Positions 49,474 through 56,176 of a DNA stretch of 56,176 nucleotides are shown piece by piece (position 1 is the first letter of the stretch; the number at the start of each line of letters is the position of its first letter). The notes beneath the pieces are model-generated. The model was not told the origin of the DNA. It saw only the letters and a program-made list of their open reading frames with translations, and made no database searches. Source of the DNA: Streptomyces sp. NRRL S-340 (lineage in GTDB: Bacteria > Actinomycetota > Actinomycetes > Streptomycetales > Streptomycetaceae). The position numbers and the translations under genes were made by a program. The stretch covers positions 1 to 56,176 of the forward strand of contig NZ_JOIY01000046.1 of assembly GCF_000720185.1 (NCBI RefSeq), written 5' to 3'.

Positions 49474-50166
49474 TCAGTAGTTGTGGTTCACCTGCCAGTA
49501 CGACCAGGCGTCGCACGGGCTGCCGTAGCGGACGTTCATGTAGTTGAGGCCCCACTTGATCTGCGTGGCCGGGTTGGTCCGCCAGTCGGCGCCCGCGGAC
49601 GCCATCTTGCCCGCCGGCAGCGCCTGGACGAGGCCGTAGGCGCCCGAGGAGGGGTTGACCGCCTGGTAGTTCCAGGTGGACTCGTGGTTCACGATGTTGC
49701 TGAAGCACTGGAACTGGCCGCTCGGCACGATCTGCCGGGCGATCGCCTGCACCTGGGCCACGGTGTAGGAGCCCTGGACGGGGAAGTCGGAGGCGTCACG
49801 CGTGCTGCGGGTGGTCGCCTTCTTCTGCTCCTCCCGCTCCTTGGCCTCCTTGGCCGCCTTCTCGGCGGCCTCCTTCTTCGCGATCGCGGTCTCGGCGGCC
49901 GCCTTGCGGGCCGCCTCCTCGGCGTCCTTCTTGGCGCTGGCGTCCGCGGCGATCGCCTGGGCGTCGGCCTGCTGCGTGAGGGACGCGGTCTGCACGGGGG
50001 CCTGCTGGCCCACCGGGATGTCCGCGAGGAGGGTGGCGTCGGCTGCCATCGCTTCGGCGTCGTTGTTCTGCGCGGTGCTGCCCGAGGCAACACCCACGAC
50101 GCTTCCGACGGCGGTGACCGCGGTGGCGGAGGCCACTGCGAGTCCCCGGACCGAGATCCGGCTCAC
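49474..50166 (-). CDS. Secreted transglycosylase-like (SLT/lysozyme-fold) protein
   Basis: 230 aa. GTG at 50166 is preferred (GAAGGA 6-7 bases upstream, giving MSRISVRGLAVASATAVTAVGSVVGVASG, a signal peptide); an ATG at 50184 is also possible. Residues about 35-125 are an Ala/Lys/Glu-rich helical, probably coiled-coil, linker. The C-terminal domain (SNIVNHESTWNYQAVNPSSGAYGLVQALPAGKM, ATQIKWGLNYMNVRYGSPCDAW) is the lysozyme-like SLT fold with its catalytic Glu in NHEST. It acts on peptidoglycan outside the membrane. Confidence 0.9.
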   Translation of the reverse strand: MSRISVRGLAVASATAVTAVGSVVGVASGSTAQNNDAEAMAADATLLADIPVGQQAPVQTASLTQQADAQAIAADASAKKDAEEAARKAAAETAIAKKEAAEKAAKEAKEREEQKKATTRSTRDASDFPVQGSYTVAQVQAIARQIVPSGQFQCFSNIVNHESTWNYQAVNPSSGAYGLVQALPAGKMASAGADWRTNPATQIKWGLNYMNVRYGSPCDAWSYWQVNHNY

Positions 50167-50594
50167 ACGGTTTCCTTCCAGCATCGCCCGCTTCGGTGAC
50201 CCTCGCGGACGCGATCGTGCCCCTGGCACTGGCCTCCCAACTACGGGTCACGGAGGCACGGGCCCGGTGGACAACTCCCGTGACGGGAGAGCCGCGTGGT
50301 GCTTCGGGCGGCATACGACGCCGTTATGGAGTTGAGGGTGGTGCTCTGGGGGCGCTGCGCCGCTGGGGGCACAACTGTGTCGTATGCGGGGCCTGACAGG
50401 AATGAGACTCTGCCGTAACCGAACGCCGAGAGGCAATTCTGAGTTGCGTGGGAAAGCTCACACCACGTTCGGCCCACGGGATTCCGGGAAAGGCCCACGC
50501 GCGACGGCGCCGCCCGGCTAGGCTCTCGGCCTTTGCCGGACGGCGCCAACTCCCGCACATATGCCCCCAAGTGGAGCAGTTGTGCGAACGACGG
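50167..50594 (-). promoter_or_regulatory. Structured leader region of the transglycosylase gene
   Basis: 428 bases without a gene. On the minus strand GCATACGAC (50379-50387) and GTCGTATGC (50311-50319) can pair as a 9-bp stem enclosing GC hairpins; a smaller stem CTCCCG/CGGGAG lies at 50275-50289. This suggests a long folded 5' UTR. I looked for the ydaO (c-di-AMP) riboswitch often found before such genes and did not see its conserved blocks. Confidence 0.4.
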
Positions 50595-51920
50595 TCAGAG
50601 GTGCCCGTCCTCCAGCATTTCGGTCACCAGGGCGGCGATCTGCGACCGCTCGGACCGGGTCAGCGTGACGTGCGCGAAGAGCGGATGCCCCTTCAGTTTC
50701 TCCACGACGGCGACGACACCGTCGTAGCGGCCGACCCGCAGGTTGTCCCGCTGCGCCACGTCATGGGTGAGCACCACCCGCGAGTCCGCGCCGATCCGGG
50801 ACAGCACCGTCAGCAGGACGTTGCGCTCCAGGGACTGCGCCTCGTCCACGATGACGAACGCGTCGTGCAGCGACCGGCCGCGGATGTGCGTGAGCGGCAG
50901 CACCTCCAGCATCCCGCGCGCGGTGACCTCCTCGATGACCTCGCGCGAGGTGACGGCCGACAGCGTGTCGAAGACGGCCTGCGCCCACGGGCTCATCTTC
51001 TCCGCCTCGGTGCCGGGCAGATAGCCCAGCTCCTGCCCGCCGACCGCGTACAGCGGGCGGAAGACCATCACCTTCTGGTGCTGGCGGCGCTCCAGCACCG
51101 CCTCCAGGCCCGCGCACAGCGCCAGCGCCGACTTGCCGGTGCCGGCCCGGCCGCCCATGGACACGATCCCGACGTCCGGGTCGAGGAGCAGGTCGAGCGC
51201 GATCCGCTGCTCGGCGCTGCGGCCCTTGATGCCGAACGCCTCCCGGTCCCCGCGCACCAGACGCACGGCACCGTCGGGGGTGACACGCCCCAGCGCCTTG
51301 CCGCGCTCCGAATGGATCGTCAGCCCGGTGTGCACGGGCAGCCCGGCGGCCTCGGGGACGTGGAGGTGCCCCTGGTCGAAGAGGATGTCCACCTGTTCGG
51401 CGGGCAGGGTCAGTTCGGCCATGCCGGTCCAGCCGGAGGCGTCGGTGATGGCGAGTTCCGCCCGGTACTCCTCGGCGAGGAGTCCCACGGAGGACGCCTT
51501 GATCCGCAGCGGCAGGTCCTTCGAGACGACGGTGACGTCGTACCCCTCGGCCTGCAGGTTGCGGGCGACCGCGAGGATGCGCGAGTCGTTGTCCCCCAGG
51601 CGGTAGCCGGTGGGCAGCACGCTGGGGTCCGAGTGGTTCAGCTCGACCCGGACCGTCCCGCCGAGGTCCCCGATCGGGATGGGGGCGTCGAGGCGACCGT
51701 GCCGGACCCGGTAGTCGTCCAGCAGGCGCAGGGCCTGCCGGGCGAAGTAGCCGAGTTCGGGATGGTGCCGCTTGGCCTCCAGTTCCGTGACCACGACGAT
51801 GGGGAGCACGACCTCGTGCTCGTCGAAGCGGGTCAGGGCGTTCGGGTCCGCCAGCAGGACGCTGGTGTCGAGAACGTAGGTGCGCCGGTCTGGCTTGTGG
51901 CGCTTTGTGCTGGTCACCAC
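50595..51920 (-). CDS. PhoH-family ATPase with N-terminal PIN domain
   Basis: 441 aa. GTG at 51920 ([15 protein letters not shown]) chosen by similarity of this start to other actinobacterial PhoH2-type proteins. PIN domain at residues 15-150 ([49 protein letters not shown]), then PhoH ATPase with Walker A GRAGTGKS and Walker [11 protein letters not shown] and TRIGADSR-like sensor ([15 protein letters not shown]). Proteins of this PhoH2 build are reported as RNA helicases/ribonucleases. No antitoxin-like gene is seen upstream. Confidence 0.93.
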   Translation of the reverse strand: MVTSTKRHKPDRRTYVLDTSVLLADPNALTRFDEHEVVLPIVVVTELEAKRHHPELGYFARQALRLLDDYRVRHGRLDAPIPIGDLGGTVRVELNHSDPSVLPTGYRLGDNDSRILAVARNLQAEGYDVTVVSKDLPLRIKASSVGLLAEEYRAELAITDASGWTGMAELTLPAEQVDILFDQGHLHVPEAAGLPVHTGLTIHSERGKALGRVTPDGAVRLVRGDREAFGIKGRSAEQRIALDLLLDPDVGIVSMGGRAGTGKSALALCAGLEAVLERRQHQKVMVFRPLYAVGGQELGYLPGTEAEKMSPWAQAVFDTLSAVTSREVIEEVTARGMLEVLPLTHIRGRSLHDAFVIVDEAQSLERNVLLTVLSRIGADSRVVLTHDVAQRDNLRVGRYDGVVAVVEKLKGHPLFAHVTLTRSERSQIAALVTEMLEDGHL

Positions 51921-52123
51921 GGAAGGACGTACCCCCTCGGATGAGGTCGGGGAGCGACGAGGTGGATGCCGGGCCGGGAGGGTGGGGGCATCGGGGCCGG
52001 TCGCCGGCCGCGATGTGCGGGCCGGGAACCGGCCCTCCACGTCTTCGTCCGCACTGTGACCGCACGGTCGCGCTGGTGCAACGGGCCTCCCGGGCGGACG
52101 GCCCCGAGCCGCCCGCTGAGATC

Positions 52124-52146
52124 CGACACCCGGGGTTCGGGTGTCG
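52124..52146. terminator. 8-bp hairpin downstream of uppS
   Basis: Arms 52124-52131 (CGACACCC) and 52139-52146, 7-base loop, in the 337-base gap 51921-52257 between the phoH start and the uppS stop. The gap also holds a GGGCGG/CCGCCC stem and no visible gene. Confidence 0.5.
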
Positions 52147-52257
52147 ACCTGCCTGGGTTATGCCCTCGAACGTGCACCGCCATGCAGGAGCGGGGCACGG
52201 CGCACGGATGAACTCCTCGTGAAGACGGGTACGGGCCCGGCGGGCCGTCCGGCCGGG

Positions 52258-53031
52258 TCAGCCGCCGTAGCGGCGGTGACGGGCCGCGTAGTCGCGCAGC
52301 GCGCGCAGGAAGTCGACCTTGCGGAAGGCCGGCCAGAAGACCTCGCAGAAGTAGTACTCGGAGTGCGCGGTCTGCCAGAGCATGAATCCGGACAGCCGCT
52401 GCTCGCCGCTGGTGCGGATGACCAGATCGGGGTCGGGCTGGGCCCGGGTGTAGAGGTGCCGGCCGATCATCTCGACGTCGACGGCCTCGGCGAGGTCCTC
52501 CATGGACACGCCCCGGTCGTGGGCGTCGTGCAGCATGGAGCGCACGGCGTCGGCGATCTCCTGGCGCCCGCCGTACCCGATGGCGACGTTGACCACTATC
52601 CCCTGGACGTCGGCGGTGGCCTCCTCGGCCTCCTTGAGGACGGCCTGCATGCCGGAGGGGAGCAGGTCCATGGTGCCGACGTGGTGCACGCGCCAGCGGC
52701 CGTCGGCGGCCAGCGAGCGGACGACGTCCTCGATGATGCCGAGCAGCGGGACCAGCTCGTCCTGGGGCCGGTCGAAGTTGTCCGTGGACAGCAGCCAGAG
52801 GGTGACGACCTCGACGTCCGTCTCGGTGCACCAGCCGAGGAACTCCTCGATCTTGTCGGCGCCGGCCCGGTGTCCGTGCACGGTGGTGGAACCCGAGGCC
52901 TTCGCCCAGCGACGGTTGCCGTCCATGATGACGCCGATGTGCTTGGGCACCTGAGCGTGGTCCAGGTGGCCTTCCACCCGGCGCGCGTACAGCCTGACCA
53001 GCAGGCTGCGCAGCTTGTCGCGCAGGTTCAC
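52258..53031 (-). CDS. uppS: Isoprenyl (polyprenyl) diphosphate synthase, UppS family
   Basis: 257 aa. Cis-prenyltransferase signatures: IGVIMDGNRRWAKASG with the catalytic Asp, HRAGADKIEEFLGWC, LWLLSTDNFDRP, and RTSGEQRLSGFMLWQTAHSEYYF with WPAFRKVDF. It extends prenyl diphosphates to the lipid carrier for cell-wall synthesis. Streptomyces usually has two paralogues, so the chain length made by this one is not certain. ATG or GTG start at 53031. Confidence 0.93.
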   Translation of the reverse strand: MNLRDKLRSLLVRLYARRVEGHLDHAQVPKHIGVIMDGNRRWAKASGSTTVHGHRAGADKIEEFLGWCTETDVEVVTLWLLSTDNFDRPQDELVPLLGIIEDVVRSLAADGRWRVHHVGTMDLLPSGMQAVLKEAEEATADVQGIVVNVAIGYGGRQEIADAVRSMLHDAHDRGVSMEDLAEAVDVEMIGRHLYTRAQPDPDLVIRTSGEQRLSGFMLWQTAHSEYYFCEVFWPAFRKVDFLRALRDYAARHRRYGG

Positions 53032-53279
53032 GTGTTCGTCAGCCCCTCCGTATGGATCGGACAGGCGCGGCCGGGGGCGTTCCCTGCCCGTGCGGCGGCC
53101 TCGTCCGTATGGCGGTCCCCGGGGCGAAGCCTACCCCCGGCACCCCCAGGGTCCCCCAACGGGCGTTCACGCGCGCCCCGGCGTCCGGCCGCTCCCTGAC
53201 CCGTGCTCCGCGCCGCACGGGCACCGGTGCCGAGGAGGCGGAGGGGGCGGAGGGGACGGAGGGAAGCGGAAAGAAAAAC

Positions 53280-53312
53280 GGGCCGGTCCGTGGGGGGGAG
53301 ACGGACCGGCCC
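53280..53312 (-). terminator. 12-bp hairpin with U tract, upstream of uppS
   Basis: Arms 53280-53291 and 53301-53312 pair perfectly. On the minus strand the stem is followed by GUUUUUCUUU. It ends minus-strand transcription coming from the right, about 490 bases after the methyltransferase gene. Confidence 0.8.
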
Positions 53313-53805
53313 GAGGGGGGGTTTCCACCATAACCCTTCGTAAGTGATGCTGCGTGCATCAGCGCGCCACAACTACTCTCCGGAATCACCCGGCGACGGG
53401 CCGACGAGTACGGAACCTGCCATTCCCTGGCCGGTCCTGGCCGGATCACAGCGAATTCACAGGGAAATTCGGCCGGATGAGACAGGATGTGAAGGGTTTG
53501 CGCCATCTGAGGAGCGCTCGGCGAGTTGTCCTCGCTTACCCCTCCCGGGCGACCCCGCCGTTCACACCCGCTTGACGCCGAGAGCGCTCGGGGCCGCGTA
53601 CGGCCGGGCGGGGCACGGCGGCCGCCATCAGGGGGCCCGGCGCCGCGCAGCCCCCTCCACTGCGCGATGCCACCCGCGCGGCTTTGCTCACGCGAATTTC
53701 GTTGGTCTGAACTTACGCCAGACGGAGCAGTGACGGGAGAGGAAAGCGATAACGATGTGGAAACTGTGGCTGCCGGGGAGGGCCACCGGGGCCGTCGCGG
53801 GCCCC
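53313..53805 (-). other. Gene-free 0.5-kb stretch before a U-tract terminator, possible non-coding RNA
   Basis: Between the methyltransferase stop (53806) and the U-tract terminator there is no convincing gene. The part 53330-53570 is clearly less GC-rich than its surroundings and holds hairpin-forming words (TGCTGCGTGCATCAGC at 53347; GGCCGGTCCTGGCC at 53430). A minus-strand small RNA ending at the terminator is possible; a long 3' UTR is the alternative. The segment 53032-53279 is the uppS upstream region and shows no gene. Confidence 0.35.
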
Positions 53806-54591
53806 TCAGCGCGGCTTGCGGGCCTCGAAGAGATGGCGGGTGCTGTGCGCCACGAACGGGCCGTCGGCGGTCATCCGCTCGTGCAGCTCCCGCAGCCGGG
53901 GCTCGTACGCCTCCACCGTGAAGCCGGGGACCATCCAGACCACCTTGCGCAGGAAGTGCACGACGGCCGCGATGTCGTGGAACTCCATGCGCAGCCGCTC
54001 GGACCGCAGGGCGGCCACCTCGAGACCGGCCGCCTCGGCCTGTGCCCGCTCCTGCTCGGGGTGGCGGGCCCGGCGGACCTCCTCGGGCTGCGGGCCCAGG
54101 AAGTACTCGACGAGTTCGAAGACGCTGGCCGGTCCGACGTGCTGGGCGAAGTACGTACCGCCGGGGCGCAGCACGCGGGCGATCTCCGTCCAGTGCGGGC
54201 GGACGGGGTGCCTGCTGACGACGAGGTCGAAGGCGCCCCGGGCGAACGGCAGGGGCGCGTCCTCGTCCACGGCGACGACCACGACACCGTGCGGGCGCAG
54301 CAGTTCGGTGGCCTTGGCCACGTTGGGCGGCCATCCCTCGGTGGCGGCCAGGAGCGCCGGGACGCGGGCGGCCCGGCCGAGGGCGAAGCCGAACACCTCC
54401 CCTCCCCCGGTCTGCACGTCGAGCACGGCCTCCGCGGTGGCCAGCCGGCCGGCCACCGACACGGCGTACCCCCAGGAGGGCCGTTCCTCGGTGGCGCGCC
54501 CCGCGAACCACGAGAAGTCCCACCCCTCGGTGGGCACGGCCGCCCCTTCTGCCACGAGGTCCTCGAACGTACGGTCCTGACGGTCTGCCAT
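53806..54591 (-). CDS. SAM-dependent methyltransferase (class I, type 11)
   Basis: 261 aa, ATG start. Rossmann-type core with motif I AVLDVQTGGGEVFG, acidic VVAVDEDAPLPFARGAFDLVVSRHP and RVLRPGGTYFAQHVGP, then a C-terminal domain with PEEVRRARHPEQERAQAEAAGLEV. The Thr-Gly-Gly-Gly form of motif I is typical for a group of actinobacterial methyltransferases of unknown substrate. Confidence 0.88.
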   Translation of the reverse strand: MADRQDRTFEDLVAEGAAVPTEGWDFSWFAGRATEERPSWGYAVSVAGRLATAEAVLDVQTGGGEVFGFALGRAARVPALLAATEGWPPNVAKATELLRPHGVVVVAVDEDAPLPFARGAFDLVVSRHPVRPHWTEIARVLRPGGTYFAQHVGPASVFELVEYFLGPQPEEVRRARHPEQERAQAEAAGLEVAALRSERLRMEFHDIAAVVHFLRKVVWMVPGFTVEAYEPRLRELHERMTADGPFVAHSTRHLFEARKPR

Positions 54592-54668
54592 GGCAGCGAT
54601 CTTCCCAGGTACGGGCCTGGACCGCCGCCGGATTACCGGCCGCCGCCGCTCCGCGCGTTCCGGTCCCG

Positions 54669-55547
54669 TCAGGACACCAGCGGGCGCACCTGCCGGGCGG
54701 CGAACCGGACGAAGCCCTCCGGGTCGGGTTCGTCGGCCGTCGGCTGGAGGACCACCGTGTCGGCACCGGCGTCGGCGAGCGCCGACACGGCCTTGGCGAC
54801 GTCCGGGGCGTCACCGGCGACCCCCAGCCCGGGGACGGCCGACAGCCCCTCGGCGGCCAGCTCGGCCCGCAGCCGCCGCTCGGCGTCGGGGCCGGTGGCG
54901 GTGAGCAGGTAGACGACGACGCGGTGCGGGTCGTCGCGGCCCGCTGCCTCGCGTCCTTCGTCGATGAGCCGGCGGGCCCGGCGGACCCCCTCCGCGGAGG
55001 TGGCGATGGTCAGGATCGTGCCGTCGGCCGCCTCACCGGACAGGCGGAGCGTGCGCGGCCCGGTGGCGCCGGCGAGGACCGGGACGTCGCCGCCCGCGGG
55101 CGGCGGCCAGTCCAGGGCCACGTCGGTCAGCCGCACGTACCGGCCGTCCGTGGTGACGCGCTCACCGCCCAGCAGGGCGCGCAGCGCGTCCAGGTGCTCG
55201 CGCAGCAGCGTCAGCGGGGACTCGGCGCGCGCCCCGACCTGCCCCATCCAGTCCTGCACGCCGTGCCCGACGCCGAGCCGGGCGCGGCCGGGGAAGAGCC
55301 GGTGCAGCGTGGCCGCCTCCATCGCGGTGACGGCGACGTTGCGCAGCGGCACGGGCAGCAGGCCGACGCCGACCCGGACCCGCTCCGTCCAGGCCAGGGC
55401 GGCGGCGGCCGTGGAGATCCCGCCCTCCAGGAAGCAGTCCTCCCACAGCCACAGCTCCTCCAGCCCCGCCTCGTCGGCGAGGCGGGCGATCGAACGCAGC
55501 CGCTCGGGGGGCAGTTGGGGGCGGAAGACAACGCCGAGTCCGGTCAT
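54669..55547 (-). CDS. LLM-class (F420-dependent) oxidoreductase
   Basis: 292 aa. ATG at 55547 with GGAGGAG about 7 bases upstream (MTGLGVVFRPQLPPERL). Luciferase-like TIM barrel: EELWLWEDCFLEGG, VRVGVGLLPVPLRNVAVTAMEAATLHRLFPGRARLGVGHGVQDWMGQ, VPVLAGATGPRTLRLSGEAADGTIL. The family in actinobacteria mostly uses F420H2, sometimes FMN. Substrate unknown. Confidence 0.9.
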   Translation of the reverse strand: MTGLGVVFRPQLPPERLRSIARLADEAGLEELWLWEDCFLEGGISTAAAALAWTERVRVGVGLLPVPLRNVAVTAMEAATLHRLFPGRARLGVGHGVQDWMGQVGARAESPLTLLREHLDALRALLGGERVTTDGRYVRLTDVALDWPPPAGGDVPVLAGATGPRTLRLSGEAADGTILTIATSAEGVRRARRLIDEGREAAGRDDPHRVVVYLLTATGPDAERRLRAELAAEGLSAVPGLGVAGDAPDVAKAVSALADAGADTVVLQPTADEPDPEGFVRFAARQVRPLVS

Positions 55548-55576
55548 GCGGCCCTCCTCCCCACGTCCCGCCCGTC

Positions 55577-56176
55577 TCATGCCACGGCAGCCGCCCCCAG
55601 CAGCACTCCCGTGAACGCACCGCCGATCATGAACGGTCCCAGCGGCATCGTCGCGCCGCGCCCCGCCCCGCGCAGCACGATCAGCCCCAGCCCGTACACG
55701 GCTCCGTAGAACAGCCCGGCGAAGCCGCCCGTGACCAGCACCGGCCAGCCGTACCAGCCGAGGACCGTGCCCAGCGCGAGGGCCAGCTTGACGTCGCCGA
55801 AGCCCAGGCCGGCCGGGTTGACGAGGAAGAGCACGAAGTAGCAGGCGCCCAGCGCCAGACCGCCGAGCAGCGCTCCCGGCCAGGAACCGGAGGCGGCGGG
55901 TGCGAGCGCGGCGACGCCCAGCAGCGCCGCGGTCGCGGCGGCCAGCGGCAGGGTCAGGACGTCCGGGAGCCGGTGGACGCGGTGGTCGACGAGCGCGAGC
56001 AGCACACCGGTCGGCGCGGCGAGCAGCCAGACCGCCGCCTCGGGGCGCGGCCCGGTGGCGGCGGCGAGGGCCGCGCACACGAGCGCGGTGACGGCGGTGA
56101 CGAGGGGGGTGCTGGGGCCGTATGCGGCGCAGTGCGGGGTGGCGGTGCGGGTGGGGTGGGGTGTTCCGGAGGCGGG
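55577..56176 (-). CDS. Prepilin peptidase (A24 aspartyl protease), start beyond the window
   Basis: At least 199 residues. Open frame continues to the window edge, where HCAAYGPSTPLVTAVTALVCAAL is read, so a GTG at 56080 is not the real start. Membrane aspartyl protease: the first catalytic Asp in VDHRVHRLPDVLTLPLA and the second in GLGFGDVKLALALG, with about six hydrophobic helices. It removes leader peptides from type IV-like prepilins. No pilus gene is in the window. Confidence 0.88.
   Translation of the reverse strand, partial: PASGTPHPTRTATPHCAAYGPSTPLVTAVTALVCAALAAATGPRPEAAVWLLAAPTGVLLALVDHRVHRLPDVLTLPLAAATAALLGVAALAPAASGSWPGALLGGLALGACYFVLFLVNPAGLGFGDVKLALALGTVLGWYGWPVLVTGGFAGLFYGAVYGLGLIVLRGAGRGATMPLGPFMIGGAFTGVLLGAAAVA

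Noticed and set aside
50190..50450. ydaO/c-di-AMP riboswitch before the transglycosylase gene
   Set aside because: The conserved sequence blocks I remember for that riboswitch are not present; only generic stems are visible.
53028..53372. Leader peptide with tandem Trp codons (LWW) before a terminator, like a trp attenuator
   Set aside because: No Trp biosynthesis gene follows; the next gene is uppS. The frame continues through the terminator without a sensible stop, and no alternative antiterminator was seen.
53755..54912. Open frame starting MWKLWLPG with a plausible ribosome site
   Set aside because: After 20 codons it runs antisense to the methyltransferase gene with a typical shadow composition.

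Overview
The window is high-GC actinobacterial DNA, almost certainly Streptomyces. GTG starts, GC-rich third positions and long GC hairpin terminators are everywhere. The gene order from ychF to the prepilin peptidase (ychF, ppgK, ispH, xseA/xseB, glpX, a whiB-like gene, two fumarases, oxyR/ahpC/ahpD, phoH, uppS) looks like the conserved Streptomyces core as I remember it. Bases 1-55 are not genomic: they are an Illumina Nextera i5 adapter, so the left end of the window is the end of a draft contig. Both outermost genes are cut off: the SARP regulator at the left edge and the prepilin peptidase at the right edge.

Layout. (1) 56-4300, accessory flank: 3'-truncated SARP regulator, frameshifted Uma2-type nuclease remnant, SNF2 helicase. 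(2) 4301-20787, a 16.4-kb integrated defence island. It is bounded by imperfect direct repeats of about 108 bp. Each repeat holds the last codons of ychF plus a U-tract terminator, with a 15-bp identical core. Seven copies of an 11-bp motif (ATCCCAGCACG) lie just inside the two ends, like integrase arm sites. No integrase gene is visible. (3) 20768-56176, chromosomal core: housekeeping metabolism, cell-wall genes and peroxide-stress genes.

The island holds two type I restriction-like units on the minus strand. The first reads: a catalytically degenerate methylase-like protein fused to a specificity-like domain, then hsdM, hsdS and hsdR, joined by short overlaps or close spacing. A perfect hairpin terminator ends it. 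The second reads: a 61-aa two-helix membrane protein, an N6-methylase-like protein with NPPV instead of NPPF, and a two-TRD specificity protein, with no nuclease of its own. A TIGR04141/DUF6119 gene is divergent from the first unit across an intergenic region holding an 18-bp palindrome. It is followed by a winged-helix protein of unknown function and an RHH/PIN toxin-antitoxin pair at the ychF end. A tRNA-Arg(UCU)-like gene with a mismatched acceptor stem sits at the other end. The pseudo-methylase/specificity fusion, the second methylase/specificity unit with its membrane microprotein, and the DUF6119 gene are the best candidates here for an undescribed composite defence system.

In the core part, oxyR is divergent from ahpC-ahpD (peroxide response); class I and class II fumarases lie 0.8 kb apart; xseA-xseB overlap; and PadR/ABC ATPase/FtsX-type permease form a translationally coupled operon. 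Many gene ends carry perfect GC hairpins. All calls come from reading the sequence; no database search was run.
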